Of a stretch of 64,000 nt of DNA, positions 17,510 through 27,093 are shown piece by piece. The stretch comes from Thermococcus indicus (lineage in GTDB: Archaea; Methanobacteriota_B; Thermococci; Thermococcales; Thermococcaceae), in assembly GCF_006274605.1 (NCBI RefSeq), contig NZ_CP040846.1, positions 1,805,041-1,869,040 of the forward strand, read 5' to 3'. The notes below the pieces were generated by a model, which had not been told where the DNA came from, did no database searches, and saw only the letters and a program-made list of their open reading frames with translations. Both the position numbers and the translations under genes were made by a program. Positions within the stretch are counted from its first letter, which is position 1, and every line of letters begins with the position of its first letter.

Positions 17510-17848
17510 ATGGCTGAGGACATAGAAGAAATCAGGAAGCGCAAACTCATGGAACTCCAGAAGAGGTACCTTGAACAGCAGAAGGCCCAGGAGGAGGCTT
17601 TGAGGCAGGAGATGGAGCTTGAGGCCCAGCTCGATGCCATAATGCGGAGAATCCTTACCCCCGAGGCCAGGGAGAGGCTCGGCAGGGTTAAGCTCGTCAA
17701 GCCAGAGCTTGCGAGACAGGTTGAGCTCGTTCTGGTCCAGCTCTACCAGGCGGGCCAGATAAGGGAGCCGATAGACGACGCCAAGCTCAAGAGGATTCTG
17801 GCCCAGATAGACGAGAGAACGCGCAGGGACTACACGATTAAGTGGTGA
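17510..17848 (+). CDS. PDCD5/TFAR19-family DNA-binding protein
   Basis: 112 residues. The pattern is the archaeal PDCD5 family: an N-terminal helix starting IEEIRKRKLMELQKRY, then LTPEARERLGRVKLVKPELARQVELVLVQLYQAGQI, and the end LKRILAQIDERT with a basic tail. Members are three-helix bundles found near rps19e in archaea, as here. GGAGGTGAGGGCC sits just before the ATG; the longer upstream frame is not translated on this reading. Confidence 0.93.
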   Translation: MAEDIEEIRKRKLMELQKRYLEQQKAQEEALRQEMELEAQLDAIMRRILTPEARERLGRVKLVKPELARQVELVLVQLYQAGQIREPIDDAKLKRILAQIDERTRRDYTIKW

Positions 17849-17865
17849 GCCCGGAAGGTGACCCA

Positions 17866-18144
17866 ATGGACGCCAAGCAGATAGTGGAGATTCTTGACGA
17901 AAAGGGAGAGGTTAGTCTGGACACCTGGAAGGCCGTCTCTGTGAAGAAGAACAAGGACGGGACGGTCGATCTTCTCTACCGCAACCTCCACGTTGGGACC
18001 GACGACGACCCGGTTTTCCTCTGGATTTACGCGAACATCGTTGAGGAGGACTGGGACGTCCGGGTTCTGGAGCGGATAACCTTCAAGCGCGAGGACCTCG
18101 CCTGGTTACTTCGCTACGTGGTTAAAAAAGGCGAAGGTTTATAA
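17866..18144 (+). CDS. Protein of unknown function, 92 aa
   Basis: 92 residues, acidic in the first half and basic near the end. No signal peptide or membrane segment. Conserved-looking blocks include GTVDLLYRNLHVGTDDDPVFLWIYANIVEEDWDVRV. GGTGACCC precedes the ATG, which I prefer over an upstream in-frame GTG that overlaps the PDCD5 stop. Probably transcribed with PDCD5. Function unknown. Confidence 0.75.
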   Translation: MDAKQIVEILDEKGEVSLDTWKAVSVKKNKDGTVDLLYRNLHVGTDDDPVFLWIYANIVEEDWDVRVLERITFKREDLAWLLRYVVKKGEGL

Positions 18145-18182
18145 GGGCTATATAAAATAGCCGGCCGGTTGGGGGTGTTGGA

Positions 18183-19082
18183 GTGAGCAATCGTAGGGTT
18201 TGCCCGGTCTGCGGCTCGACGGAGTTCATATACGACCCGGGTAGGGGCGAGATAATCTGTAAGGTTTGCGGTTACGTTATTGAGGAAAACGTCGTTGATA
18301 CGGGACCGGAGTGGCGCGCTTTTGACGCCAGTCAGAGGGAAAAGCGTGCCCGCGTTGGAGCCCCGGAGAGCATTCTCCTTCACGACAAGGGACTCTCAAC
18401 CGACATCGGCATCGACAGGAACCTCTCCGGACTGATGCGTGAGAAAATGTACAGGCTCCGGAAGTGGCAGAGCCGCCTCCGCGTCAGCGACGCCGCCGAG
18501 CGTAACCTCGCGTTCGCACTGAGCGAGCTGGATAGAATCGCCTCCCAGCTGAAGCTCCCGAGACACGTGGAGGAGGAGGCCGCGAGACTCTACCGTGAGG
18601 CCGTGAGAAAAGGGCTTATAAGGGGCCGTTCAATTGAAAGCGTAATAGCGGCGTGCGTTTACGCATCCTGCAGGCTTCTGAAGGTTCCGAGAACCCTCGA
18701 CGAGATAGCCGACATATCCCGCGTTGACAAGAAGGAGATAGGAAGGAGCTTCCGCTTCATAGCCAGGAACCTGAACCTCACCCCGAAGAAGCTCTTCGTC
18801 AAGCCAACCGACTACGTCAACAAGTTCGCCGACGAACTCGGCATGAGCGAACGTGTCAGAAGAAGGGCCATCGCGATACTGGAGGAGGCCTACGACCGCG
18901 GACTCACCAGCGGAAAGAGTCCGGCTGGCCTGGTCGCGGCGGCTCTCTACATCGCCGGCCTCCTGGAGGACGAGAAGAGAACCCAGCGCGAGGTGGCCGA
19001 GGTAGCGCGCGTCACAGAGGTCACCGTCAGGAACCGCTACAAGGAGCTCGTGGACAAGCTCAACCTGAAGATTCCGGTTTGA
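18183..19082 (+). CDS. tfb: Transcription initiation factor B
   Basis: 299 residues. The N-terminal zinc ribbon has CPVCGS and CKVCG pairs (residues 7-31), followed by the B-finger GPEWRAFDASQREKRARVG. Two cyclin-fold repeats follow, with the C-terminal one ending in a helix-turn-helix that binds BRE (TQREVAEVARVTEVTVRNRYKEL). GTG is the start, with GGGGGTGTTGGA upstream. TFB recruits RNA polymerase to TBP-bound TATA boxes. A TATA-like TATATAAAAT is 15-30 bases before the start. Confidence 0.97.
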   Translation: MSNRRVCPVCGSTEFIYDPGRGEIICKVCGYVIEENVVDTGPEWRAFDASQREKRARVGAPESILLHDKGLSTDIGIDRNLSGLMREKMYRLRKWQSRLRVSDAAERNLAFALSELDRIASQLKLPRHVEEEAARLYREAVRKGLIRGRSIESVIAACVYASCRLLKVPRTLDEIADISRVDKKEIGRSFRFIARNLNLTPKKLFVKPTDYVNKFADELGMSERVRRRAIAILEEAYDRGLTSGKSPAGLVAAALYIAGLLEDEKRTQREVAEVARVTEVTVRNRYKELVDKLNLKIPV

Positions 19083-19095
19083 GGAAAAGAAAAGG

Positions 19096-20121
19096 TCAGC
19101 GCTTCCCGAACCAGCTTTCCAGCGTCGCCTGCTTCCCTGCCTTTACCGCCTTTTTCAGCCTCTCAAGGCCGTTCTTTACCCTCTCCTCACTGAAGTCGTG
19201 CTCGTCGCAGAGGAACTTTAGAATCCCCTCCTCGTCCGGCTCGCGCCACTTCAGTTCGTACTCGTCCGTGACCGGCGGGCTGAGGAAGAACTCCTTTATC
19301 GCGTAGAGGTCAACCTCGCCCTCCCTGTTGTACTTCTTCAGCGGGTCTTTGCTGCGCTTGACTATGGTGAGAGCCTTCTTGGGCCCGATGCCCTTTATCC
19401 CGCCTGGGTTGTAGTCCGTGCCGACAAGTATGGCCATCTCGATGAGCTTCTCCCTGTCTATGCCGAGCTCCCTGAGAACCTCCTCCAGAACTATAAGCTC
19501 GGGCCGGACATCAACGTAGACGTTCTTCCCTGGGAGCTTTCTCCGGCCGGTTATCGTGACGTTCCTCACCAGCCTGGGCGCGCCGAAGAGGAGCGAGTCG
19601 TAGTCCTGGCTGGCTGAAGCGTAGACCTTCTTTTTAGCGGCCATGTATGCGGCCTGGGCCTCACCCTCGCTCGGCGCCTGGATCACAGGGATGCCCATCA
19701 GCTCAAGGAGCCTCTTGGCGTCGTTTATCAGTTGCTCATTTACCCTGGTCGCACGCATCGCGTACTTCTTGGCCTCATCAAGGTCGCCGCGCTCCAGGGC
19801 CTCGTACCACTTCTCCTCGGCCTCTTCCCTGACCTCGCGGCGTTTCTCTATCTCCTTCTTTTTAAACTCCGGTGGTTTTCCGTCGAACACATAAGCCGGC
19901 TTTATCCCTGCCTCCATGAGGTTGATGTTCCTGTAGAAGAGGCCGCTAAGGTGGGAGGTTATCCTCCCGCGGGAGTCCATGAGAGGCGTCCCATCGCGCT
20001 GCCTTATGGTGGATAGGAACTGGTATATCGCGTTGAAGGCATCGATTGCGACCTTTCTCCCGTAGAGGTTCTCCAGCTCTATCTCCTTCCTCGGAACGAG
20101 CTCGCCTATCTGTACACCCAT
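19096..20121 (-). CDS. fen: Flap endonuclease 1
   Basis: 341 residues of the FEN-1/XPG nuclease. Active-site acidic clusters are visible: AIDAFNA (about 27), YVFDGKPPE (about 80), [11 protein letters not shown] (about 152) and [11 protein letters not shown] (about 172). The helix-hairpin-helix is [12 protein letters not shown]. The C-terminus ends in the PCNA-binding PIP box QATLESWF. It removes 5' flaps during Okazaki fragment maturation and repair. GGGGTGATTGT lies before the ATG. Convergent with tfb. Confidence 0.97.
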   Translation of the reverse strand: MGVQIGELVPRKEIELENLYGRKVAIDAFNAIYQFLSTIRQRDGTPLMDSRGRITSHLSGLFYRNINLMEAGIKPAYVFDGKPPEFKKKEIEKRREVREEAEEKWYEALERGDLDEAKKYAMRATRVNEQLINDAKRLLELMGIPVIQAPSEGEAQAAYMAAKKKVYASASQDYDSLLFGAPRLVRNVTITGRRKLPGKNVYVDVRPELIVLEEVLRELGIDREKLIEMAILVGTDYNPGGIKGIGPKKALTIVKRSKDPLKKYNREGEVDLYAIKEFFLSPPVTDEYELKWREPDEEGILKFLCDEHDFSEERVKNGLERLKKAVKAGKQATLESWFGKR

Positions 20122-20169
20122 ACAATCACCCCTTGGAGAAAGAAAGTCATGGGCCTATTTAGGGTTTGT

Positions 20170-20658
20170 CTATTCCCTGGCCTCACCCAGAGTCTTCGTC
20201 AGGTCGTCAACATCCTTCTCAGTAATGCCGTGTTCGATGAGGAACCGGTTGTAGTTGTCCTCCCGCTGTCTCTCCCGCGTGTACACCCAGCCCATCGCGG
20301 CTATAAGAGCCGCCATGCCGAGGAGTACCTGCCAGCCGAGTTCCGTGAGGTCGAGTGTTATGAGGAGCTCCTTCACGAGCGCCAGCACGCCTATCTCCAC
20401 GACGTTTTTCATCGGGACGTGGTGGTAGATGATGTACATGACGATTATCTCGAAGATCTCCAGGAATATCAGGACGAGAACTATGCCCTGGAGGGCATCC
20501 TCCGGAGCAAAATGGATGAGCGAGTTTACCGCGAGGTCCCATATCATTCTGACGACGTAGAGCATGGTCAGGGTGCCCAGGGCTATCACGACGAAGTCGA
20601 AGAGAACGCTCAGCAGGCGGAGGGCCCTGCGCTCTATCCTGTTTCCAAAAGTTCTCAC
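20170..20658 (-). CDS. PsiE-family membrane protein
   Basis: 162 residues with four membrane helices at about 13-38, 55-75, 85-100 and 105-122, then a polar C-terminal tail. The pattern matches the phosphate-starvation-inducible PsiE family, whose function is unknown. GTG is the start, with GGTGGTAAG directly before it. Confidence 0.75.
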   Translation of the reverse strand: MRTFGNRIERRALRLLSVLFDFVVIALGTLTMLYVVRMIWDLAVNSLIHFAPEDALQGIVLVLIFLEIFEIIVMYIIYHHVPMKNVVEIGVLALVKELLITLDLTELGWQVLLGMAALIAAMGWVYTRERQREDNYNRFLIEHGITEKDVDDLTKTLGEARE

Positions 20659-20854
20659 CTTACCACCTAAGGCTTGTATTTGGACGAGGAACCTAATAAG
20701 TATTTCGACGTTCCAGGGGGTTCTGAATCAACGGTGTCCAACCTCTGGTTCTTTAACGTCCGTCGAGTTTCCTATCGTCAAAAAGAGAGGAGAAAAGTTA
20801 TAACCGCTTTTACGGACGGGAAAATGTGACTCTCATCGGAGTGAGGTGATTGAG

Positions 20855-22249
20855 ATGGACAGGAACCTTGAGGCACTTTTCAGACCGAAGAGCATCGCCG
20901 TTATCGGCGCTTCGGAGAAGCCGGGCAAGATCGGCTACGCTGTTATGAAGAACCTCGTCGAGTACGGCTACGAGGGCAAGATATACCCGGTCAACGTTAA
21001 GGGTGTTGAGATAGAGATAAACGGGAAGAAGTTCCAGTCGTACAAGAGCATCCTCGACGTTCCGGACGAGGTTGACATGGCCGTCATAATCGTCCCGGCC
21101 AAGTTCGTCCCGCAGGTCGTCGAGGAGTGCGGCCAGAAGGGTGTTAAGGTCCTCCCGATCATCAGCTCGGGCTTCGGCGAGCTCGGTGAGGAGGGCAAGA
21201 AGGTCGAGAGGCAGATAGTCGAGACCGCCCACAAGTACGGCATGAGGATCCTCGGCCCGAACATCTTCGGCGTCGTCTACACGCCGGACAAGCTCAACGC
21301 CACCTTCGGCCCGACCGACGTCATGCCGGGCAACCTGGCCCTCATCAGCCAGAGCGGTGCGCTGGGAATAGCCCTCATGGGCTGGACCATCCTCGAGAAG
21401 GTTGGCCTCTCGGCCGTCGTCAGCGTCGGAAACAAGAGCGACATAGATGACGCCGACCTGCTCGAGTTCTTCAAGGAGGACGACAACACCAAGGCCATCC
21501 TCATCTACATGGAGGGCGTCAAGGACGGAAGGCGCTTCATGGAAGTTGCCAGGGAGGTCAGCATGGAGAAGCCGATAATCATTATCAAGGCCGGAAGGAG
21601 CGAGCGCGGTGCCAAGGCCGCAGCTTCCCACACCGGTTCGCTCGCCGGCGCCGACAGCATCTACACCGCCGCCTTCAAGCAGAGCGGCGTTCTCAGGGCG
21701 CTCACCATCGGAGAGGCCTTCGACTGGGCGAGAACGCTCAGCAACCTCCCGGAGCCTGAGGGAGAGAACGTCGTCATCCTCACCAACGGCGGTGGAATAG
21801 GAGTTATGGCCACCGATGCCGCCGAGGAGGAGGGACTTCACCTCTACGACGACCTCGAGGAGCTCAAGGTCTTCGCCAACCACATGCCGCCCTTCGGAAG
21901 CTACAAGAACCCGGTTGACCTCACAGGTATGGCCGGTGCGGAGAGCTACGAGGGCGCGGTCAGGGATGCCCTTGCGAACCCGAACATGCACGCCGTGGCC
22001 GTGCTCTACTGCCAGACGGCAGTGCTCGACCCGCGCGACCTTGCGAAGATAGTCATCCGCGAGTACAACGAGAGCGGCAGGAAGAAACCCCTCGTTGTCG
22101 CCATCGTCGGCGGCATAGAGGCCAAGGAAGCCATCGACATGCTCAACGAGGAGGGCATTCCGGCCTATCCGGAGCCGGAAAGGGCTATCAAGTCCCTCGC
22201 GGCCCTCTACAAGTGGAGCAACTGGAAGGCCAGGCAGAGGAAGGAGTGA
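20855..22249 (+). CDS. acdA: Acetyl-CoA synthetase (ADP-forming), alpha subunit
   Basis: 464 residues, the same domain order as the Pyrococcus furiosus ACD I alpha subunit: a CoA-binding Rossmann domain (SIAVIGASEKPGKIGY), then two succinyl-CoA-synthetase-like domains. The active-site histidine is in KAAASHTGSLAG (about 257). The enzyme makes acetate and ATP from acetyl-CoA, the last step of sugar and peptide fermentation in Thermococcales. The beta subunit is not in this window. The ATG follows GAGTGAGGTGAT; a TATA box AGTTATAAC is at 20796-20804. A 190-bp divergent gap with PsiE holds no further gene. Confidence 0.96.
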   Translation: MDRNLEALFRPKSIAVIGASEKPGKIGYAVMKNLVEYGYEGKIYPVNVKGVEIEINGKKFQSYKSILDVPDEVDMAVIIVPAKFVPQVVEECGQKGVKVLPIISSGFGELGEEGKKVERQIVETAHKYGMRILGPNIFGVVYTPDKLNATFGPTDVMPGNLALISQSGALGIALMGWTILEKVGLSAVVSVGNKSDIDDADLLEFFKEDDNTKAILIYMEGVKDGRRFMEVAREVSMEKPIIIIKAGRSERGAKAAASHTGSLAGADSIYTAAFKQSGVLRALTIGEAFDWARTLSNLPEPEGENVVILTNGGGIGVMATDAAEEEGLHLYDDLEELKVFANHMPPFGSYKNPVDLTGMAGAESYEGAVRDALANPNMHAVAVLYCQTAVLDPRDLAKIVIREYNESGRKKPLVVAIVGGIEAKEAIDMLNEEGIPAYPEPERAIKSLAALYKWSNWKARQRKE

Positions 22250-22345
22250 TTTCCTTCTCTTTCTTCTAATCCTCTGTACCATTTCCATGTTCTTCTCGGC
22301 AAGCGTTTTTAACATTCATCCCTCAGATAACTACGGGGAAGTGCC

Positions 22346-23053
22346 ATGCTCATCGCCCTCATCTCAGACATCCACTCTAATCTGGAGGCTCTTAAGGCTG
22401 TCTGGCGGGAGGTAAGGCATGCCGACGCCGTTCTCTGCATGGGCGACCTGGTCGGCTACGGGGCTTCGCCAAACGAGGTCGTTGAGTTCGTGAGGGAGCG
22501 GATGGAGAAAAGAACCTTTCTCTGCGTCCGCGGCAACCACGACAACGCTATAGCCTTCGGGGCGGAGTGGGGCTTCAACCCCTATGCGCGGCAGGCGGTT
22601 CGCTGGCACCAGAGAATCATGACCGTGGAAAACCTCGAATTTCTCAGAAGACTCCCCGTGAGGCAGCTCTTTACGGACGACGCTGGGCGGAGCTACCTCC
22701 TCATCCACGGCTCCCCGAGGGCCCCGCTGGACGAGTACCTCTTTCCATGGCTCCCGGATGAGGAGTTCAAAGCGGTTTTGAGCTACGTCCGTCAGGACGA
22801 CCTCCTGGTCGGCCACACCCACGTGCCCATGCTGAGGGTGATAGACGGCAGGAGGATCATCAACCCCGGAGGCGTGGGGCAGCCCAGGGACGGGGACTGG
22901 AGGGCGGCGTATGCGTTGATCGACACCGACCAGAAGCCCCCGGATAACGTTGAGTTCCACAGGGTGGAATACGACGTTCAGGAAGCGGCGAGAAAGATAC
23001 TCGATGCAGGCCTGCCCCGCTTCCTGGCGGAGAGGCTGTACGATGGGTATTGA
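22346..23053 (+). CDS. Calcineurin-like metallophosphoesterase
   Basis: 235 residues with all metal-binding blocks of the YfcE/ApaH-like family: ALISDIHSNLEAL (residues 3-15), MGDLVGYG (about 34), VRGNHDNA (about 62), LIHGSPR and VGHTHVPM (about 154), then NPGGVGQPRDGD. It hydrolyses a phosphodiester or phosphomonoester; the substrate is not known. A TATA-like GCGTTTTTAAC is about 40 bases upstream. Confidence 0.88.
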   Translation: MLIALISDIHSNLEALKAVWREVRHADAVLCMGDLVGYGASPNEVVEFVRERMEKRTFLCVRGNHDNAIAFGAEWGFNPYARQAVRWHQRIMTVENLEFLRRLPVRQLFTDDAGRSYLLIHGSPRAPLDEYLFPWLPDEEFKAVLSYVRQDDLLVGHTHVPMLRVIDGRRIINPGGVGQPRDGDWRAAYALIDTDQKPPDNVEFHRVEYDVQEAARKILDAGLPRFLAERLYDGY

Positions 23054-23064
23054 AAAGGAGGGAA

Positions 23065-23385
23065 TCACTGCCCGAGGCCGGAGGATTCCCCGGAGGCCTT
23101 CACGGGGGAAGGCGGCCTTCTGAGCTTGGATTTGACGGCGAGTTTGCTCGAGTCGATGATTATGACCTCGCCGATGCTCTTAACGGCGCTTACGGGAATG
23201 AGGAGCAGACCCTCGTGATCCGTGACGAACTCGCCGGTGTCGAGGTCCTCATCCGGCTCGGCCACTATCACGAGTATGTCCCCGGTCTCCTCGTCAAAGC
23301 TGAGGTCGTAGACCCAGCCGAGCCTCACACCGGTGTCGGTTATCAGTTCCACGTCCCTAAGCTTGGAAGCCATTATCTTGACCAT
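23065..23385 (-). CDS. PRC-barrel domain protein
   Basis: 106 residues. Residues 5-85 form a PRC barrel, with ASKLRDVELITDTGVRLGWVYDLSFDEETGDILVIV and LLLIPVSAVKSIGEVIIID. Such domains often act in RNA metabolism or as adaptors in archaea. The tail is basic and rich in Pro/Ser. I start at the ATG with GAGGGGTGGCG upstream; a TATA-like TTTTATACG lies about 45 bases further up. A longer in-frame start would include the promoter and is rejected. Confidence 0.82.
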   Translation of the reverse strand: MVKIMASKLRDVELITDTGVRLGWVYDLSFDEETGDILVIVAEPDEDLDTGEFVTDHEGLLLIPVSAVKSIGEVIIIDSSKLAVKSKLRRPPSPVKASGESSGLGQ

Positions 23386-23460
23386 TTTCGCCACCCCTCG
23401 GTTTAATCGTGTAAGTTCTTGGGCACCAACGTATAAAACTTTTTCCAAAAGGAAAGGAAA

Positions 23461-25974
23461 TCAGAAGGTGTAGTAGTCGGGCCCCTCAGTTTTCTTCTCG
23501 CCCATCTTCCTCCTGTTTTCATCGAAGTTCCTGTAGTACTCGAGCATGTAGGGCGTTATGCTCGGGCGTACCTTCTTGAGGGCCGCCTCGAAGTCCTTCC
23601 TGGAAACCCTGAGCCTCTCAAGGAACTCCTCGCTCTCCTCCTCAACCAGCTCCACCGGCAGCTCCCCCATTATCCTGCGCATTGCCAGCAGGGCCGCTTC
23701 CCTCACGAGGGCCTCTATGTCCGCACCGCTGTATCCCTCGGTCTTCTTTGCGAGCTCCCTGAGGTTGACGTCCCCTGCCAGGGGTACGCGTTTCGTGTGG
23801 ACCCTGAGTATCTCCAGTCTGGCCTTCTCATCGGGGGCGGGGACGAGTATCAACCTGTCGAACCTTCCTGGTCTCAGCAGAGCTGGGTCGAGGATGTCCG
23901 GCCTGTTGGTGGCGGCTATAACGACCACGCCGCTGTTGCGCTCTATGCCGTCCATCTCGGTGAGGAGCTGGTTGATAAGCCTGTCCGTAACGCGGTCGCC
24001 TTCCATACCCCTGGCGGGGGCTATCGCGTCAATCTCGTCGATGAAGATTACCGTTGGCGCGGCCTGGCGGGCCTTCCTGAATATCTCCCTCACGCGCTTC
24101 TCGCTCTCGCCCACCCACTTGCTGAGAACCTCCGGGCCGCGGATTCCGATGAAGTTGGCCTCGCTCTCCGTCGCCACGGCCTTGGCTAGGAGCGTCTTGC
24201 CCGTTCCGGGCGGGCCGTAGAGGAGCACACCCCTCGGCGGTTCAATGCCGAGCCTCTGGAACGCCTTGGGATATTTCATCGGCCATTCGACGGCCTCTTT
24301 GAGCTCCTGCTTTACCTCCTGGAGGCCGCCTATGTCCTCCCAGCGGACGTTCGGCATCTCGATGAGCACTTCCCTGAGCGCGCTTGGGTCCACCATCTTG
24401 AGGGCCTCGTAGAAGTCAGCCTTCCTCACGCGGAGTTCCTGGAGGACCTCAGGGGGTATCTTCTCGTGCTCGGGGCTTATCTTGCCCTCGTTTATGAGCC
24501 TCCTGAGGACGACCATTGCGGCCTCTCTCGCCAAAGCGGCAAGGTCTGCACCGACGAAGCCGTGCGTTTTCTCCGCGATCCTCTCGAGCATTCCCTCGAT
24601 GAGCCTGGTTCTGACCTCGGGATAAACCTCGCTCGCGCTCTTCAGAATCTCCTTTACCTCGTCGTCGCTTCTGGCCCCCTCAACGCGCTTCATCAGCTTT
24701 TTGAGAACCTCCTCGTCAAAGGCTTTCCGTTTGAGGAGCTCCTTCAGAACCCTGAGAACGGTTTCCTTATCGTAGTCCGGCTCAAGGGGCATTCCCCTGG
24801 TGTGTATCTGGAGTATCTCCTTCCTGCCCTTCTTGTCGGGAACCCCCACCTCTATCTCCCTGTCGAAGCGTCCGGGCCTTCTGAGGGCCGGGTCGAGGGC
24901 GTCGGGCCTGTTGGTGGCGGCGATAACTATGACCTTCCCGCGTCCCTTGAGGCCGTCCATCAGGGTGAGGAGCTGGCTGACAACGCGTTTCTCGACCTCT
25001 CCAACGACCTCTTCCCTCTTGGGCGCTATCGCGTCAATCTCGTCGATGAATATGATGCTGGGGGCGTTTTCTTCAGCTTCCTTGAATATCTCCCTCAGCC
25101 TCTCCTCGCTCTCACCGTAGAACTTGCTCATTATCTCCGGTCCGTTGATGGCTATGAAGTGCGCGTTTGCCTCGTTGGCGACGGCCTTCGCGAGGAGGGT
25201 CTTACCGGTTCCCGGCGGACCGTAGAGGAGTACGCCCTTGGGCGGCTCTATTCCAAGGCGCTCGAAGAGTTCCGGGTGCTTGAGCGGGAGCTCCACCATC
25301 TCGCGTATCTTCTGGATGGCGTCGCTCAGACCGCCGATGTCCTCGTAGGTAACCTCCGGAATCGCCTCCTCGCGCACCTCAACCGCCTGTGGAAGAACCT
25401 CGACCTCGGTGTTGTAGGTTATCTGGACGACGCCCTTGGGGCTGGTGCTGACCACCACGAACTTCAGCTCTCCAAAACCGAGGGGCATCGTCTCGAAGAG
25501 CCCCCTGAGCAGCTCGTCGAAGGGTGAGCCGCCGTAGTAAGTCTCTCCCCTGCTGCTCGCAACGATGAGGTCTCCCTTCATCACGGGCCTTCCGAGGAGG
25601 TTCTGCTTCACCATGTCGCCGGGTATCTGGATGAAGACGCCCTTCTGGGCCGGGGCAAGGGTGACCTTCTTCGCCTCCTGCACCTCGGCCTTCGCCACCG
25701 TCACGTAGTCGCCTATGCTGACCCCGGCGTTTCTCCTGATGTAGCCGTCCATTCTGATGATGTCAAGTCCTCTGTCGTCCGGGTGGGGGTTGGCCACTAT
25801 CGCGGCGGTTGTGCGGTCGCCTATCAGCTCCACGATGTCCCCAGGCTCCACCCCAAGCTGCTTCTGGAACTTCCTGTCGAACCGGACTATTCCCCTGCCA
25901 ACGTCCCTCTTCAAGGCTTCCGCCACGCGGAGCTTAATCTTCTCGTACCTCTCCTCATCCTTACCGAAGATCAT
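23461..25974 (-). CDS. Second CDC48/VCP-type AAA ATPase, 837 aa
   Basis: A paralogue of the 796-residue CDC48 in this window, with the same order: N-domain (residues 1-200), D1 (GPPGTGKT near 250) and D2 (near 590). It differs by an insertion in the N-domain around [21 protein letters not shown] and by a longer C-terminus ending EGPDYYTF, which resembles the HbYX-like tails that dock into proteasome rings. Pyrococcus species also carry two CDC48 genes of these lengths. The ATG follows AAGGAGGCGGTC and overlaps the stop of the upstream RNase H-fold gene (ATGA), so the two are coupled. Confidence 0.95.
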   Translation of the reverse strand: MIFGKDEERYEKIKLRVAEALKRDVGRGIVRFDRKFQKQLGVEPGDIVELIGDRTTAAIVANPHPDDRGLDIIRMDGYIRRNAGVSIGDYVTVAKAEVQEAKKVTLAPAQKGVFIQIPGDMVKQNLLGRPVMKGDLIVASSRGETYYGGSPFDELLRGLFETMPLGFGELKFVVVSTSPKGVVQITYNTEVEVLPQAVEVREEAIPEVTYEDIGGLSDAIQKIREMVELPLKHPELFERLGIEPPKGVLLYGPPGTGKTLLAKAVANEANAHFIAINGPEIMSKFYGESEERLREIFKEAEENAPSIIFIDEIDAIAPKREEVVGEVEKRVVSQLLTLMDGLKGRGKVIVIAATNRPDALDPALRRPGRFDREIEVGVPDKKGRKEILQIHTRGMPLEPDYDKETVLRVLKELLKRKAFDEEVLKKLMKRVEGARSDDEVKEILKSASEVYPEVRTRLIEGMLERIAEKTHGFVGADLAALAREAAMVVLRRLINEGKISPEHEKIPPEVLQELRVRKADFYEALKMVDPSALREVLIEMPNVRWEDIGGLQEVKQELKEAVEWPMKYPKAFQRLGIEPPRGVLLYGPPGTGKTLLAKAVATESEANFIGIRGPEVLSKWVGESEKRVREIFRKARQAAPTVIFIDEIDAIAPARGMEGDRVTDRLINQLLTEMDGIERNSGVVVIAATNRPDILDPALLRPGRFDRLILVPAPDEKARLEILRVHTKRVPLAGDVNLRELAKKTEGYSGADIEALVREAALLAMRRIMGELPVELVEEESEEFLERLRVSRKDFEAALKKVRPSITPYMLEYYRNFDENRRKMGEKKTEGPDYYTF

Positions 25975-26738
25975 CCTGACCGCCTCCTTTTCCTTTGCCT
26001 CTCTATCGCCTCATCCAGCGTCAGGTTGCCCAGCGCAACTTCGCGGGCCAGTCTGGAGGATATCGTGATGTTACCGCTCAGCTCGCGGCTCCGCCTCTTT
26101 ATGTCATCTATCTCGCGCTTTGTCGGTTCCTTAACGTCGAGCAGCTCGCCTATGGGAACTTCCTTCCCCTCGCGCAGGCCTATGTTTATGGCCGCCACGA
26201 TGTCCTGCACCTGGGAAACCTCTATACCTCCCACCTTCGGGGTGGTCCTCGACTCATTCACGACGATTAGGGGGTAATCGTAGCCGAGCACGTCCGCGAG
26301 GGCCTTGAGCATGAGCACCCTCTGCCTCTTCGCCCCGTGGCCGATTTTGATTTTAGCGCCGGGATACTTATCCAGCAGGTCGAGGATTACTCCAACGTCC
26401 CGCGGGCTCTTCAGGTGGTGAACCTCGAGCACACGGTTATCAGCGACGACGCTCAGTCCCGGCCTTTCCCCGGGGTCTATGGCGATGTAAATCCTCTTAA
26501 ACCTCTCCCTGCCTTCGAGCTTCGCCAGGAGTTCGTCTATGAAGTTCTCATCCCTGACAACGACCTTTACGGGAAACCTGACCCTCCTGTAGTCCCTCTC
26601 CCCCGTCAGGACTACCTCGACGTCGAAGGGTATCTCCTCACCCACCTGGAGGCTGTGGAAGGGTATGCCGTACTCTTTCAGCACCCTGGTGGCGGTGTAG
26701 TAAACGCGGGCGTCGCTCGTTACAATGGCCACTCTCAT
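25971..26738 (-). CDS. RNase H-fold protein coupled to CDC48
   Basis: 255 residues. An N-terminal alpha/beta domain (about 1-85) is followed by [16 protein letters not shown], a pattern seen at the first catalytic strand of RNase H/RuvC-like enzymes, and by [12 protein letters not shown] and KVKIGHG-like segments. The C-terminus is basic (RQRKRRRS). I cannot give a substrate. The ATG is chosen because the TATA box GTTTTTAATTG lies about 25 bases upstream, predicting a leaderless mRNA; a GTG three codons earlier is possible. Its stop overlaps the start of the second CDC48 gene. Confidence 0.75.
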   Translation of the reverse strand: MRVAIVTSDARVYYTATRVLKEYGIPFHSLQVGEEIPFDVEVVLTGERDYRRVRFPVKVVVRDENFIDELLAKLEGRERFKRIYIAIDPGERPGLSVVADNRVLEVHHLKSPRDVGVILDLLDKYPGAKIKIGHGAKRQRVLMLKALADVLGYDYPLIVVNESRTTPKVGGIEVSQVQDIVAAINIGLREGKEVPIGELLDVKEPTKREIDDIKRRSRELSGNITISSRLAREVALGNLTLDEAIERQRKRRRSG

Positions 26739-26868
26739 GATTTCCACTTGGCATCATCAATTAAAAACCTTTCTAACCGGCCGAATCACAGAATTTGGCC
26801 ACGAAATGCTTTAAATTGGTAGAAAAAAGTTTATAAGACATTATCCGCAGGTAGAAACGGGGATCGGG

Positions 26869-27021
26869 ATGCAGCCTCCTAAGAAAAAGAAGAAGGTCGA
26901 GGAGTTCGAAGGGGAAGAGCTTTTCGAGGAAGAGGCGGAGTGGGAGCTGGAGGAGGACGAGCTTGAGGACTGGGAGGAAGAGTGGGAGGAGGAAGACTGG
27001 GAAGAGGACGAGGAATGGTGA
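26869..27021 (+). CDS. Very acidic, tryptophan-rich protein of 50 residues
   Basis: A 50-codon frame starting MQPPKKKKKVEEFEGEELF and continuing as almost pure Glu, Asp and Trp, ending in DEEW. A strong TATA box (GTTTATAAG, 26829-26837) lies 30-40 bases upstream; the ribosome binding site is weak (GGGGATCGG). The basic head and acidic tail suggest an adaptor or partner peptide. Low sequence complexity limits confidence, but the promoter and separate position support a real gene. Function unknown. Confidence 0.55.
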   Translation: MQPPKKKKKVEEFEGEELFEEEAEWELEEDELEDWEEEWEEEDWEEDEEW

Positions 27022-27093
27022 GCTTTCCTGTTAAACACTCCCGCTTACGCAACCCATTTATAGAAAGGTGCTCTTTTTTCTCCCGGTGATAGA

